From NCBI RefSeq assembly GCF_020386635.1, contig NZ_CP081942.1, forward strand, positions 5,208,001 to 5,272,000: a stretch of DNA of 64,000 bases. The letters run 5' to 3'. The position numbers and the translations under genes are program-made. The notes beneath the pieces were generated by a model. It saw only the letters and a program-made list of their open reading frames with translations. It did not search any database and was not told where the DNA came from. This DNA comes from Pseudomonas sp. MM211. GTDB taxonomy: Bacteria > Pseudomonadota > Gammaproteobacteria > Pseudomonadales > Pseudomonadaceae. Positions 49,746-59,705 of this stretch are shown here, in pieces (within the stretch, counting starts at the first letter, position 1; every line of letters starts with the position of its first letter).

Positions 49746-49776
49746 GTAGCCTGGGTTGAGCGAAGCGATACCCAGG
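49746..49776 (+). repeat. REP-like palindromic element, copy 1
   Basis: Starts GTAGCCTGGG, with CCTGGG (49750-49755) pairing with CCCAGG (49771-49776) around TTGAGCGAAGCGATA. Two related copies occur at 59706-59775. It lies in the convergent smpB-lldR interval. Confidence 0.8.
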
Positions 49777-49787
49777 AATGATTATTC

Positions 49788-50555
49788 CTAGAGCCCCTGG
49801 CGCCGCTGTGCGCGCAGTTCGCGGACTTCCTGCTGCAGTACGTCGGCCAATACTTCCTGAACGTAGTCGATGTGCTGGTTCGACAGAGCTCGCGCATCCT
49901 CGGCCCGCCCCTCGATGATCGCCTCATAAAGCGCCCGGTGCTGTGCATTGAGCATGCCGCGGGTTTCCCCGCGCAGGGCATACATACCGCCGATATTGGT
50001 GACCACGTTGCGTTTGAGCAGATCGAACAAACCACGAATGGTATGCAGTAGCACGGCATTGTGGCTGGCCTCGGCGATGGCCAGGTGGAAGCTGGCGTCG
50101 GCCGCACCCTCCTCGGCGCGCGTCACCTCACCAGCCCGCGCATAGCAATCCTGCAGACGTTCGAACGCGTCACTCAAGCGCTGGCGATCCACATCGGTGG
50201 CGCGCAACGCTGCGTAATAGGCGCAGGAACCCTCCAGGGTATGCCGAAATTCCAGCAGGTCGCGCTGAGCATCGGTATTGCTTTCCAGCAGGTGCATCAG
50301 CGGATCACTGAAGGTCGAGCCGAGGTTCTCGCAGATGTAGGTGCCACCACCCTGCCGGCTGCTCAACAGGCCTTTGGTGGCGAGCTTCTGAATGGCTTCA
50401 CGCAATGAAGGGCGGGAAACGCCGAACTGCTCGGCGAGCACGCGCTCGGCAGGCAGACGCTCACCGGCTTTCAGAGTGCCCTCGAGGATCATCGCTTCGA
50501 GACGCGCAACGATGTCGTCAGACAGGCGCCTCTGCCGCACCGGGCCAAAATTCAT
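49788..50555 (-). CDS. lldR: LldR, FadR-type lactate-responsive regulator
   Basis: GntR/FadR-subfamily repressor, known in P. aeruginosa to control lactate utilisation and respond to lactate. 255 residues from ATG 50555 (MNFGPVRQRRLSDDIVARLEAMI). N-terminal winged helix (GERLPAERVLAEQFGVSRPSLREAIQKLATKGLL) and C-terminal FCD domain with metal/ligand residues in DASFHLAIAEASHN. Divergent from lldP; operator copies lie upstream of and inside lldP. Confidence 0.95.
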   Translation of the reverse strand: MNFGPVRQRRLSDDIVARLEAMILEGTLKAGERLPAERVLAEQFGVSRPSLREAIQKLATKGLLSSRQGGGTYICENLGSTFSDPLMHLLESNTDAQRDLLEFRHTLEGSCAYYAALRATDVDRQRLSDAFERLQDCYARAGEVTRAEEGAADASFHLAIAEASHNAVLLHTIRGLFDLLKRNVVTNIGGMYALRGETRGMLNAQHRALYEAIIEGRAEDARALSNQHIDYVQEVLADVLQQEVRELRAQRRQGL

Positions 50556-50671
50556 GCTTTCAATGCTCCACTGCACCGCGAAGACAGCGCCAGATCGGCA
50601 GGCCGCCAGGAAACCCGTGCAGCCTAACCAGAGCCCTGCGCTATCACAAGCTCAACGCCCGGCTATGCGCC

Positions 50672-50687
50672 TGCTACCAAAGTAGCA
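50672..50687. promoter_or_regulatory. Inverted repeat upstream of the lldP -35
   Basis: TGCTAC-CAAA-GTAGCA, a 6-bp perfect inverted repeat ending 10 bases before the lldP -35. It differs from the LldR core, so it may bind another regulator, belong to the lldR promoter, or be chance. Confidence 0.35.
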
Positions 50688-50697
50688 ACGACACAAA

Positions 50698-50726
50698 TTG
50701 ACGCACCCGAAGAAAAGAAATTATCC
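50698..50726 (+). promoter_or_regulatory. sigma-70 promoter of lldP-lldD-dld
   Basis: TTGACG (50698-50703), 17-base spacer, TTATCC (50721-50726; TATCCT with an 18-base spacer also fits). Predicted start near 50733, so the LldR site at 50748-50758 lies just downstream, in position to block initiation or escape. Confidence 0.65.
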
Positions 50727-50747
50727 TGACTCGCTTACTTTGTAAAC

Positions 50748-50758
50748 TGGTCTTACCA
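50748..50758. promoter_or_regulatory. LldR operator (O1) in the lldR-lldP interval
   Basis: TGGT-CTT-ACCA, matching the FadR-type TNGTNNNACNA consensus. It lies 15-25 bases after the predicted lldP start of transcription. The rest of the 301-base lldR-lldP interval contains the promoter and the inverted repeat at 50672-50687; nothing coding is seen. Confidence 0.8.
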
Positions 50759-50856
50759 ATAATAACGATCCGGTTGCAGCGCCGACCCTGCCTTCATCGA
50801 CAAATCACTGGCAGCTTGCGATCCGGCGATACCAACAACAATCAGCGAGCCTCACC

Positions 50857-52542
50857 ATGCAAACATGGCAACAGTTGTACACGCCGCTCGGCAGCCTTGG
50901 CCTGTCCGCGCTGGCGGCCGTCGTTCCGATCATCTTCTTCTTCCTCGCCCTGGCCGTGTTCCGCATGAAGGGGCACGTGGCAGGCAGCATCACCCTGGCA
51001 CTCTCGGTGATCATCGCCATCGCTACGTTCGGCATGCCGGTAGACAAGGCCCTGGCCGCCGCCGCTTACGGCTTCGCCTATGGCCTCTGGCCCATCGCCT
51101 GGATCATCGTCGCAGCCGTGTTCCTGTACAAACTGACGGTCAAGAGCGGCCAGTTCGAAGTCATCCGCAGCTCGGTATTGTCGATCACCGATGACCAGCG
51201 CCTGCAGGTGCTGCTGATCGGCTTCTCGTTCGGCGCATTCCTGGAAGGCGCCGCCGGTTTCGGCGCACCAGTGGCCATCACCGCCGCCCTGCTCGTCGGT
51301 CTGGGCTTCAACCCGCTCTACGCCGCCGGCCTGTGCCTGATCGCCAACACCGCACCGGTGGCCTTTGGCGCGCTGGGCATTCCGATCATCGTCGCTGGCC
51401 AAGTCACCGGCATCGACGCTTTCAAGATCGGCGCCATGGCCGGCCGCCAGCTGCCGCTGCTGTCGATCATTGTGCCGTTCTGGCTGGTGGCGATGATGGA
51501 CGGCTGGAAAGGCATCAAGGAAACCTGGCCAGCCGCGCTGGTCGCTGGCGTCAGCTTCGCCATCACCCAGTACTACACCTCCAACTACATCGGCCCGGAA
51601 TTGCCAGACATCACCTCGGCACTGGTCAGCCTGGTGTGTCTGACCCTATTCCTCAAAGTCTGGCAGCCCAAGCGTGCCGCCGACAGCCAGATCGCCGGCG
51701 TTTCCGGTGGTGCGGCAGTAGCTGGCGGGTTCGGCGGTGTACGTAGCACCACGCCATCGCCCTATAGCCTGGGCGAGATCCTCAAGGCCTGGTCGCCATT
51801 CCTGATTCTCACCGCCATGGTCACGGTGTGGACGCTGAAACCCTTCAAGGCACTGTTCGCTCCAGGCGGCGCCCTGGACAACCTGGTGTTCATGCTGCCG
51901 ATCCCGTACCTCGATCAACTGGTGGTCAAGGTCGCGCCGATCGTCACCAACCCAACGCCTATCGCGGCCGTGTTCAAGCTCGACCCAATCTCAGCCACCG
52001 GTACCGCCATCTTCCTCTCGGCGGTTCTGTCGATGCTGGTATTGAAGATCAATTTCAAAATTGGTCTTACCACATTAAGGGAGACCTTCTACGAATTGCG
52101 CTGGCCGATCCTGTCCATCGGCATGGTGCTGGCGTTCGCCTTCGTCACCAACTATTCAGGCATGTCGACCACCATGGCGCTGGTGCTGGCCGGTACGGGC
52201 GTAGCGTTCCCGTTCTTCTCGCCATTCCTCGGCTGGCTGGGGGTTTTCCTGACCGGTTCGGATACCTCCTCCAACGCCCTGTTCGGCTCGCTGCAGGCCA
52301 CCACGGCGCACCAGATCGGCGTCAGCGACACCTTGCTGGTGGCTGCCAACACCAGCGGTGGCGTGACCGGCAAGATGATCTCGCCGCAGTCCATCGCCGT
52401 GGCTTGCGCGGCGACCGGCATGGTCGGCAAGGAGTCCGATCTGTTCCGCTTTACGCTCAAGCACAGCCTGATCTTCGCCACTTTCGTCGGCCTGATCACA
52501 TTGGCTCAGGCCTACTGGCTGACCGGCATGATCGTCCACTGA
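50857..52542 (+). CDS. lldP: L-lactate permease
   Basis: Lactate:H+ symporter of the LctP family in the inner membrane. 561 residues with about 13-14 hydrophobic segments, [19 protein letters not shown] at the start and the [22 protein letters not shown] signature near residue 127. A second exact LldR core lies within the gene at 52062-52072, where the reading frame uses TTA and AGG codons that are rare here. First gene of lldP-lldD-dld. Confidence 0.97.
   Translation: MQTWQQLYTPLGSLGLSALAAVVPIIFFFLALAVFRMKGHVAGSITLALSVIIAIATFGMPVDKALAAAAYGFAYGLWPIAWIIVAAVFLYKLTVKSGQFEVIRSSVLSITDDQRLQVLLIGFSFGAFLEGAAGFGAPVAITAALLVGLGFNPLYAAGLCLIANTAPVAFGALGIPIIVAGQVTGIDAFKIGAMAGRQLPLLSIIVPFWLVAMMDGWKGIKETWPAALVAGVSFAITQYYTSNYIGPELPDITSALVSLVCLTLFLKVWQPKRAADSQIAGVSGGAAVAGGFGGVRSTTPSPYSLGEILKAWSPFLILTAMVTVWTLKPFKALFAPGGALDNLVFMLPIPYLDQLVVKVAPIVTNPTPIAAVFKLDPISATGTAIFLSAVLSMLVLKINFKIGLTTLRETFYELRWPILSIGMVLAFAFVTNYSGMSTTMALVLAGTGVAFPFFSPFLGWLGVFLTGSDTSSNALFGSLQATTAHQIGVSDTLLVAANTSGGVTGKMISPQSIAVACAATGMVGKESDLFRFTLKHSLIFATFVGLITLAQAYWLTGMIVH
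52062..52072. promoter_or_regulatory. Intragenic LldR-operator core (candidate O2) inside lldP
   Basis: TGGTCTTACCA occurs again, identical over all 11 bases to the O1 core, 1,314 bp downstream in lldP. Flanking bases (AAAT before, CATTAAGG after) are AT-rich for this genome, and codons Thr-Leu-Arg are spelled ACA TTA AGG. Binding by LldR is inferred from identity alone. Confidence 0.5.
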
Positions 52543-52706
52543 GTCTCGGATAGGGCAGCACACGGCGTGCTGCCCTATCCTCTGGAACTCAGGCGAAACG
52601 ACAGATTCATCGAACACAGCCGCAACAACTCCAAAGCCCTCGGCAGCGCCAGGGCTTTGTCGCTGACAACACGTTGACGCGTCAGCCCAGACACGGAATC
52701 CAGCCC

Positions 52707-53846
52707 ATGATCATTTCTGCCTCCACCGATTACCGCGCCGCTGCCCAGCGCCGCCTGCCGCCGTTCCTGTTCCACTACATCGACGGCGGCGCCTATGCCG
52801 AGTACACGCTGCGGCGCAACGTCGAGGACCTCGCCAGCATCGCTCTGCGTCAGCGCGTGCTGAAGAACATGTCCGAGCTGAGCCTGGAAACCCAGCTATT
52901 CGGCGAGACATTGTCGATGCCGGTGGCGCTGGCCCCCGTCGGTCTCACCGGCATGTACGCCCGCCGTGGCGAAGTGCAAGCAGCCAAGGCGGCGGCCGAC
53001 AAGGGCATCCCCTTCACGCTCTCCACCGTTTCGGTTTGCCCGATCGAGGAAGTGGCGCCAGCGATCAACCGCCCGATGTGGTTCCAGCTGTACGTATTGA
53101 AAGACCGTGGCTTCATGAAGAACGCCCTGGAGCGGGCCAAGGCGGCTGGCGTCACCACGCTGGTGTTCACCGTCGACATGCCAACCCCAGGCGCTCGGTA
53201 TCGCGACGCGCACTCGGGCATGAGCGGCCCAAACGCCGCCATGCGGCGCATGCTACAAGCCTTCACTCACCCGGCCTGGGCTCTTGACGTTGGCCTCTTG
53301 GGCAAGCCCCACGACCTGGGCAACATTTCCGCCTACCGCGGCAGCCCTACCGGCCTGGCTGACTACATCGGCTGGCTGGGCGCCAACTTCGACCCGTCGA
53401 TTTCCTGGAAGGATCTCGAGTGGATCCGCGAGTTCTGGGACGGCCCAATGGTGATCAAGGGCATCCTCGATCCCGAGGACGCCCGCGACGCAGTGCGTTT
53501 CGGCGCCGACGGCATCGTCGTCTCCAACCATGGTGGTCGCCAGCTCGATGGCGTACTGTCCAGCGCCCGTGCTTTGCCAGCCATCGCCGATGCGGTGAAG
53601 GGCGACCTGAAGATCCTCGCCGACTCGGGCATCCGCAGCGGCCTGGACGTGGTGCGCATGATCGCCCTGGGCGCCGATACCGTGATGCTCGGCCGCGCCT
53701 TCGTCTACGCACTGGCTGCTGCGGGCGGTGCGGGGGTGAGCAACCTGCTGAGCCTGATCGACAAGGAAATGCGCGTGGCCATGGTGCTGACCGGCGCCAA
53801 ATCCATCAGCGAGATCAGCGCCGAGTCGCTGGTTCGGGAGCTCTGA
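52707..53846 (+). CDS. lldD: FMN-dependent L-lactate dehydrogenase (quinone)
   Basis: Membrane-associated flavoprotein oxidising L-lactate to pyruvate and passing electrons to the quinone pool. 379 residues from ATG 52707 ([20 protein letters not shown]). An FMN TIM-barrel with [11 protein letters not shown] near residue 24, [16 protein letters not shown] near 73, and the catalytic-base block [10 protein letters not shown] near 273. 163 bases after lldP and four bases before dld. Confidence 0.97.
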   Translation: MIISASTDYRAAAQRRLPPFLFHYIDGGAYAEYTLRRNVEDLASIALRQRVLKNMSELSLETQLFGETLSMPVALAPVGLTGMYARRGEVQAAKAAADKGIPFTLSTVSVCPIEEVAPAINRPMWFQLYVLKDRGFMKNALERAKAAGVTTLVFTVDMPTPGARYRDAHSGMSGPNAAMRRMLQAFTHPAWALDVGLLGKPHDLGNISAYRGSPTGLADYIGWLGANFDPSISWKDLEWIREFWDGPMVIKGILDPEDARDAVRFGADGIVVSNHGGRQLDGVLSSARALPAIADAVKGDLKILADSGIRSGLDVVRMIALGADTVMLGRAFVYALAAAGGAGVSNLLSLIDKEMRVAMVLTGAKSISEISAESLVREL

Positions 53847-53849
53847 GGC

Positions 53850-55562
53850 ATGCCATCGATCAGCCGCGACACCTTGCTGGCGACCCTGCGTGAAGCCGTG
53901 GGCAGCGAGCACGTGCTTACCGACGAGCAGAGCACCCGGCGCTTTCGCAAGGGCCATCGTACCGGGGACGGCGGCGTGCTGGCCGTGGTAAAGCCCGGCA
54001 CGTTGCTGGAGCAATGGCGGGTACTGCAGGCAGCCGTCGCCGCCGATCGCATCGTCATCATGCAGGCGGCCAACACCGGCCTCACCGGTGGCTCGACACC
54101 GGATGGCAACGACTACGATCGCGAGATCGTACTGATCAGCACCCTGCGTATCACTGGCGTGCAATTGATCAACGATGGCGAGCAAGTGGTGTGCCTGCCC
54201 GGCGCCACACTGGATCGCCTGGAACAGGCATTGGCGCCACTCGGCCGCGAGCCCCATTCGGTGATCGGCTCCTCCTGCATCGGCGCGTCGGTACTCGGCG
54301 GTGTGTGCAACAACTCGGGAGGCTCGCTGGTTCGCCGTGGCCCGGCCTACACCGAACTGGCGCTGTACGCGCAAGTGAAGGAAGACGGCACGCTGGAGCT
54401 GATCAACCACTTGGGCATCGAGCTGGGCAACAGCCCCGAAGAAATACTCACTCGCCTACAGCGTGGCGACTACAGCCCGTTCCAGGTCAGCAATGACGGC
54501 ACTGGCAAGGCTTCGGACGGCAGCTATGCCAAGTACGTGCGCGATGTGGACGCGGATACACCTGCGCGCTTCAATGCCGACCCGTCACGGCTGTTCGAAG
54601 CCTCCGGCTCGGCTGGCAAGCTGTGCCTGTTCGCCGTGCGCCTGGACACCTTTCCCAAGGAGCCGAGCACCGTCTTCTATATTGGCAGCAACGATCCCCA
54701 CGACCTCACCGAGGTGCGCCGCCACCTGCTCAGCCAGTTGCCGAGCCTACCCATTGCCGGTGAATACATTCACCGCACCGCCTTCGACATTGGCGAGAAG
54801 TATGGCAAGGACACCTTTCTGGTCATCGACAGGTTCGGCACTGCCAAGGTACCTGCGGCCTTCGCACTGAAGAGCCGTGTCGATGGCTTCTTCGAGCGCT
54901 TCGGCCTACGCGGCATCAGTGACCGGGCGATTCAAGTGCTGATGAATCTGCTGCCCAGCCACCTGCCGTCACGTATGCGCCAGTATCGCGACCGCTACGA
55001 GCATCACCTGCTCGTCCGCGTCGCCAACGACAGCCTGGAGCAGACCCGCGCCTTTCTGGGCGAATACTTTGGGCAACGCAGTAGCGGTGCCTTTTTCGAA
55101 TGCGATGCCGACGAGGGCCGCAAGGCATTCCTGCACCGCTTCGCCATCGCTGGCGCGGCGATCCGCTACCGTGAGGCGCACCGCAGCAGCGTCGAAGACA
55201 TCCTCGCCCTGGATATCGCCCTGCGCCGCAATGACCGTGACTGGGTCGAAACGCTGCCGGCGGAGATGGAAGAGCAGATCATCCACAAGCTCTACTACGG
55301 GCACTTCTTCTGCCATGTGTTCCATCAGGATTACATCGTCAAGAAGGGCGTCGATCCGATCGCCATGGAGCACGCCATGTGGACGCTGCTCGATGAACGC
55401 CGCGCCGAGTACCCGGCCGAGCACAACGTCGGTCACCTGTATATCGCCAAGCCGGCGCTGGCGGATTTCTACCGCGAGCTGGATCCGACCAACGCCTTCA
55501 ACCCGGGTATCGGCCATACATCGAAGAAGAAACACTGGGAGAAGTGCTGCGCCGATCATTGA
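53850..55562 (+). CDS. dld: Quinone-dependent D-lactate dehydrogenase
   Basis: FAD-linked peripheral membrane D-lactate oxidase of the E. coli Dld type. 570 residues: N-terminal FAD-binding domain with GGVLAVVKPGTLLEQW and the SSCIGASVLGGVCNNSGGSLV flavin loop near residue 140, substrate/cap region, and C-terminal HNVGHLYIAKPAL with the conserved GIGHTSKKKHW end. With lldD it allows use of both lactate isomers. A terminator follows. Confidence 0.95.
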   Translation: MPSISRDTLLATLREAVGSEHVLTDEQSTRRFRKGHRTGDGGVLAVVKPGTLLEQWRVLQAAVAADRIVIMQAANTGLTGGSTPDGNDYDREIVLISTLRITGVQLINDGEQVVCLPGATLDRLEQALAPLGREPHSVIGSSCIGASVLGGVCNNSGGSLVRRGPAYTELALYAQVKEDGTLELINHLGIELGNSPEEILTRLQRGDYSPFQVSNDGTGKASDGSYAKYVRDVDADTPARFNADPSRLFEASGSAGKLCLFAVRLDTFPKEPSTVFYIGSNDPHDLTEVRRHLLSQLPSLPIAGEYIHRTAFDIGEKYGKDTFLVIDRFGTAKVPAAFALKSRVDGFFERFGLRGISDRAIQVLMNLLPSHLPSRMRQYRDRYEHHLLVRVANDSLEQTRAFLGEYFGQRSSGAFFECDADEGRKAFLHRFAIAGAAIRYREAHRSSVEDILALDIALRRNDRDWVETLPAEMEEQIIHKLYYGHFFCHVFHQDYIVKKGVDPIAMEHAMWTLLDERRAEYPAEHNVGHLYIAKPALADFYRELDPTNAFNPGIGHTSKKKHWEKCCADH

Positions 55563-55576
55563 GACACGCAAAGAAG

Positions 55577-55604
55577 AAAGGGGAGACCTCTCGGCCTCCC
55601 CTTT
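55577..55604 (+). terminator. Intrinsic terminator after dld
   Basis: AAAGGGGAG (55577-55585) pairs with CTCCCCTTT (55596-55604). It begins 15 bases past the dld stop and ends the lactate operon. Confidence 0.8.
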
Positions 55605-55883
55605 CGTAAATGTCCTGTGCTGGCAATTCTGTCGCCGCTTTCTTCGCCCGCCTGGTTGGGCAGTGCGGGCCGGGTGCCGTGACGACCCGGTTGGGTCGGC
55701 GGCGCCAGCTCTCCTGATTGAGCGAGCTGGGTGGACGTGTCGTCCGGGCCTTGAAACTGAGATAAAGCTTACGCCCGACAGCGCGACCATAAATTGCAAA
55801 TATTGCTTGGATAAGCATCACTTGCGCAATTTTACGTTAATCCCTCACTATTCAGCGCAAGCAAACAACAAATAAGCCTAGCC
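55605..55883. other. Intergenic region dld-Lrp gene
   Basis: The left part is GC-rich without a recognisable gene. The last 100 bases before 55884 are AT-rich (TAAATTGCAAATATTGC, CAATTTTACGTTAATCC) and probably hold the promoter and autoregulatory sites of the Lrp-type gene. No repeat or RNA gene seen. Confidence 0.5.
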
Positions 55884-56363
55884 ATGAACAAACTAGACCG
55901 CTATGACCTGAACATTCTTGCCGAGTTGCAACGCGACGCGACCCTGTCCAATCAGGATCTGGCCGAGCGTATCGGCCTCTCTCCCTCCCCTTGCTCACGG
56001 CGAGTGAAACAGCTCGAGGATGATGGCTACATCGTGCAGCAGGTTGCCCTGCTGGATCGCAAGAAACTCGGCCTGAGCCTGACTGCCTACGTGCTGATCG
56101 GCATGGATCGCCACACGCCCGAGCGCTTCGAACATTTTCAGGAAGAGATTCGCAAGTGCCCCGAAGTACTGGAATGCTGCCTGGTCACCGGGATGGACGC
56201 CGACTACCAGCTCAAGGTGGTGGTGCCCGACATGGATCACTACCAGAAGCTGCTGCTCGGCACGCTGACTCGCATCGATGGCGTTTCCAGCGTGCGCTCG
56301 AGCTTCGTGCTGCAGCAGATTCTCTCCAGCACGCAGCTACCGCTCCAGCACCTGCGTAGCTAG
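55884..56363 (+). CDS. Lrp/AsnC family transcriptional regulator
   Basis: 159 residues. N-terminal HTH (YDLNILAELQRDATLSNQDLAERIGLSPSPCSRRVKQLEDDGYI) and C-terminal RAM domain (VTGMDADYQLKVVVPDMDHY) that binds amino acids or similar effectors. Its targets are unknown; the neighbours do not make an obvious regulon, though the position next to dld leaves a link possible. Convergent with rluE, 27 bases apart. Confidence 0.93.
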   Translation: MNKLDRYDLNILAELQRDATLSNQDLAERIGLSPSPCSRRVKQLEDDGYIVQQVALLDRKKLGLSLTAYVLIGMDRHTPERFEHFQEEIRKCPEVLECCLVTGMDADYQLKVVVPDMDHYQKLLLGTLTRIDGVSSVRSSFVLQQILSSTQLPLQHLRS

Positions 56364-56390
56364 AGGCTGCTCGATAGACAGGGGGGACGC

Positions 56391-56999
56391 CTACTTGAGC
56401 GTGGCCGGGACTTCCCGCCACTCGCCCGGCTGCAGCCCCTCCAGCGACCAGGGGCCGATACGCACGCGCACCAGACGCAGGGTTGGCAATCCTACGGCAG
56501 CGGTCATGCGCCGCACCTGACGGTTGCGCCCCTCACGAATCACCAGCTCCAGCCAGGCAGTCGGTACGCTTTTGCGAAAGCGCACAGGCGGGTTGCGTGG
56601 CCATAGTTCGGGCTCATCGAGCAGACGCGCGTCGGCCGGCAAGGTCGGCCCGTCGTTTAGCTGCACCCCCTCTTGCAGTTGCTGCAGCTGTTCGGCACTG
56701 GGCTCGCCTTCGACCTGCACCCAATAAGTCTTGGCCAACTTGTGCTTGGGATCGGCGATGCGCGCCTGCAACTGGCCATCGTTGGTGAGCAGCAGCAACC
56801 CCTCGCTATCGCGATCCAATCGCCCGGCCGGATACACGCCAGGCACGGCGACGAAATCCTTGAGCGTGGCACGGCCTTGGTCATCATTGAATTGGGTGAG
56901 CACGTCGAACGGCTTGTTCAGCACGATCAGGCGCGGCTCGGCAGGCGGCGCCTTGGGCACACGATACGGACGAGACGCGGGGCGAGAAGGTCGGGACAT
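56391..56999 (-). CDS. rluE: RluE-type 23S rRNA pseudouridine synthase (U2457)
   Basis: RsuA/RluB-E family enzyme. 202 residues without an S4 domain, which favours RluE over RluB or RsuA. Basic Pro-rich N-terminus, [14 protein letters not shown], catalytic Asp in [16 protein letters not shown] near residue 61, and [16 protein letters not shown] near 155. Confidence 0.9.
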   Translation of the reverse strand: MSRPSRPASRPYRVPKAPPAEPRLIVLNKPFDVLTQFNDDQGRATLKDFVAVPGVYPAGRLDRDSEGLLLLTNDGQLQARIADPKHKLAKTYWVQVEGEPSAEQLQQLQEGVQLNDGPTLPADARLLDEPELWPRNPPVRFRKSVPTAWLELVIREGRNRQVRRMTAAVGLPTLRLVRVRIGPWSLEGLQPGEWREVPATLK

Positions 57000-57071
57000 G
57001 CAGCAAGGCCATCGGGAAAGCGAGGCGCGCAGTTTAACGTAAAGGATCAGCGCCTGTTGCTGGCCCCGGCT

Positions 57072-57998
57072 CTAGCGCCCACTTCGATCAATGACCGGTG
57101 CGTGCAGCGCCATCAGCTCGATGACCCAATCGATGAACACCCGCAACTTGGCGCTGACGTGGCGGTTCGGCGGGTAGGCGATGTACATCGGCATCGGCTC
57201 GAACTGCCAGCCCTCGAAAACGGCGACCAACTCGCCGCGTTGCACATGCTCGCACGACATGTAGTTCGGCAGCCAGAGCACGCCCAGCCCCGCCAAACCG
57301 GCGGCCAGATAGGCGTTGCCATCGTCGATTGCCAGCACATAGCGCCCCTCCACATTGACGCTTTCGCCATCACGGTGCATGACGTACGAAAACAGCTTGC
57401 CGGCCCGCGCGCGCTTGAAACCGACGATGCGGTGGTGGCTATCGGCGAGTTCCTGCGGATGCGCGGGAGTGCCGCAGCGCTGCAGGTAACTGGGCGTGGC
57501 GTAAACACCCGATTGCAGGTCACCGACGCGGCGCGCCATCAGTGACTGGTCGGTGATCTCGCCGCCGCGGATCACGCAATCGACGTTCTCGCCCACCAGG
57601 TCGATAAGGCGGTCGCTCACCCCGAGGTCGAGCTGGATATCGGGATAACGCGCATGGAAGGCCGGCAGCGCAGGTACCAGAATCATCCGCGCGAACGGGC
57701 TGGGCACATCCACGCGCAGCCGCCCGCGCGGCATGCTGGTGGCGTCCGAGAGGCTGGTTTCGGCGTCGTCCATATCGGCCAGCAGGCGCACCACCCGCTC
57801 GTAATAGGCAGCGCCGTCGGCAGTGACGTTGACCTTGCGCGTTGTGCGGTTCAGCAAGCGTACACGCAGCCGCGCCTCGAGCTGCTGCACCAGCTGCGTG
57901 ACGCTGGTCTTGCTCATGTGCAGCGTATCGGCGGCCTTGGTGAAGCTGCCGGCCTCCACTACCCGTGCGAAGGCCCTCATCGCGTCGAATCGATCCAC
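57072..57998 (-). CDS. LysR family transcriptional regulator
   Basis: 308 residues with an N-terminal winged HTH (MDRFDAMRAFARVVEAGSFTKAADTLHMSKTSVTQLVQQLE) and a PBP2_CrgA-like effector domain. Inducer unknown. It is divergent from ridA with 125 bases between, the classic LysR layout, so ridA is its best candidate target. Confidence 0.93.
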   Translation of the reverse strand: MDRFDAMRAFARVVEAGSFTKAADTLHMSKTSVTQLVQQLEARLRVRLLNRTTRKVNVTADGAAYYERVVRLLADMDDAETSLSDATSMPRGRLRVDVPSPFARMILVPALPAFHARYPDIQLDLGVSDRLIDLVGENVDCVIRGGEITDQSLMARRVGDLQSGVYATPSYLQRCGTPAHPQELADSHHRIVGFKRARAGKLFSYVMHRDGESVNVEGRYVLAIDDGNAYLAAGLAGLGVLWLPNYMSCEHVQRGELVAVFEGWQFEPMPMYIAYPPNRHVSAKLRVFIDWVIELMALHAPVIDRSGR

Positions 57999-58123
57999 TC
58001 TGCCACCGGTGATTATTTGGATTTCCCAAACAGTGTTGATCGAACTGGCCGGTTTATCCAGCGCGTCGGCACGCCTAGAGTGAACCCATCACTTATATGG
58101 GGCGATTGCCCAAAGGAGCCGAC

Positions 58124-58519
58124 ATGACTACTCGCGACGTGGTTTTTCCCCCAGGCCGTCAGGCCCTTTATGAGCGCAACCGCTACTCACCCGCCGTACG
58201 CTCCAATGGTTTCCTGTTCGTATCCGGCCAGGTTGGCAGCCATCCCGACGGCTCCCCCGAGCCGGATCTGAAAGCTCAGGTTCGCCTGGCCTTCGAGAAC
58301 CTCAACGCGGTTCTCAAGGCCGCCGATTGCACCTTCGATGACGTCGTCGATGTGACAGTGTTCATCGTCAACCCCGAACAACGTTTCGAGACCATCTGGG
58401 AGGTCGTTCCAGACTACTGGGGCGAGGCACCGCATCCGAACATCACCTGCGTGGGCGTGACCTGGCTGTATGGCTTCCAGTTCGAGATCAAGGTGATCGC
58501 CAAGCTGCCAACAGCCTGA
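58124..58519 (+). CDS. RidA/YjgF family protein
   Basis: 131 residues from ATG 58124 (MTTRDVVFPPGRQALYERNRYSP), GGAG six bases upstream. Rid proteins hydrolyse reactive enamine/imine intermediates; this subgroup has the SNGFLFVSGQVG block and conserved ending PNITCVGVTWLYGFQFEIKVIAKL. The archetypal RidA catalytic Arg position (C-x-R-x-x) is not obvious: the segment reads PHPNITCVGVTWL, without Arg after the Cys. It is more likely a non-RidA Rid subfamily member. Confidence 0.88.
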   Translation: MTTRDVVFPPGRQALYERNRYSPAVRSNGFLFVSGQVGSHPDGSPEPDLKAQVRLAFENLNAVLKAADCTFDDVVDVTVFIVNPEQRFETIWEVVPDYWGEAPHPNITCVGVTWLYGFQFEIKVIAKLPTA

Positions 58520-58649
58520 TCGACGAACCTCCTGCACTCGGTAACGGCGCGGACGGTCAGACGCTTGCTGCGGCGGTGTGTGATACACTTTGCGGCGGCC
58601 ACAAGCTGCCCACCCGCCACCGCAGCCCCTACCGGAGCCGAGATTTTCG

Positions 58650-59702
58650 ATGTCCGATACCGCCTCGCCCAAACCCGTTGCCAGCGGCGACAAATTCCGC
58701 ACCGTTCAGGGTATTACCGCCATCAAGGACGGCCAAAAGCGTCGTACCTCGAGCGAGCCCCAGGTTTATGAACCCAAGCCAAACTGGTTAAGGGTCAAGG
58801 CTCCGACCGGCAGTCGCTTCGAAGCGGTCAAGCGCAATGTCAGCGAGCACCGCCTCAGCACCGTGTGCCAGGAATCCCACTGCCCGAACATGGGTGAGTG
58901 CTGGTCAAACGGCACGGCCACGATCATGTTGATGGGCTCGGTCTGCACCCGTGCCTGCCGCTTCTGTGCGGTGGACACCGGTAACCCGAACGGCTGGTTG
59001 GACAAGGAAGAGCCACAGAACACCGCCAAGTCGGTGGAGCTGATGGCCCTGCGTTACATCGTGCTGACCTCGGTGGATCGTGATGACCTGCCGGACGGCG
59101 GTGCCGCGCACTACGCAGCCTGCGTCCAGGCAATCAAGGCCAACACGCCGCAAGTGGTCGTGGAAGCGCTGACCCCCGACTTCGACGGCGACCTGCCGTC
59201 CATCGAGCGCGTGGTGGATTCCGGTCTCGAAGTGTTCGCTCAGAACGTCGAGACAGTCGAACGCTTGACCCGCGAAGTACGCGATCCTCGCGCCGGCTAC
59301 CGCAAGACCCTCGACGTACTGGCCCACGCCAAGCGCCATCGCCCGGACGTGCTCACCAAAACCAGTCTGATGCTCGGCCTGGGCGAGACCGACGACGAAG
59401 TGTTCGAAGCGATGGAAGATATGCGCGCCGTGGGCGTGGATATCCTCACCCTGGGTCAGTACCTGCAGCCGACCCGCAATCACCTGACGGTAAAGCGCTG
59501 GGTGAGCCCGGACGAATTCAACCGATTCCGCGAGATCGGCCTGCAGATGGGCTTCATGGAAGTGGCAGCCGGCCCTCTGGTGCGCTCCAGCTATCGGGCG
59601 GACAAGGTGTTCGAGAAGAACAATCTGGGCCTGGCAGCGCCAGTACCGGTGCCTGGCCAGCAGGTCAACACCAGCCTGATTCCTGCGCTGAACGTCAACT
59701 GA
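58650..59702 (+). CDS. lipA: Lipoyl synthase
   Basis: Radical-SAM enzyme inserting two sulfurs into protein-bound octanoyl groups. 350 residues from ATG 58650 ([16 protein letters not shown]). The auxiliary cluster Cys are 73, 78 and 84 ([12 protein letters not shown]) and the SAM cluster Cys are 99, 103 and 106 (CTRACRFC). Conserved C-terminal [11 protein letters not shown] is present. Convergent with lipB, whose product is its substrate. Confidence 0.98.
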   Translation: MSDTASPKPVASGDKFRTVQGITAIKDGQKRRTSSEPQVYEPKPNWLRVKAPTGSRFEAVKRNVSEHRLSTVCQESHCPNMGECWSNGTATIMLMGSVCTRACRFCAVDTGNPNGWLDKEEPQNTAKSVELMALRYIVLTSVDRDDLPDGGAAHYAACVQAIKANTPQVVVEALTPDFDGDLPSIERVVDSGLEVFAQNVETVERLTREVRDPRAGYRKTLDVLAHAKRHRPDVLTKTSLMLGLGETDDEVFEAMEDMRAVGVDILTLGQYLQPTRNHLTVKRWVSPDEFNRFREIGLQMGFMEVAAGPLVRSSYRADKVFEKNNLGLAAPVPVPGQQVNTSLIPALNVN

Positions 59703-59705
59703 TCA

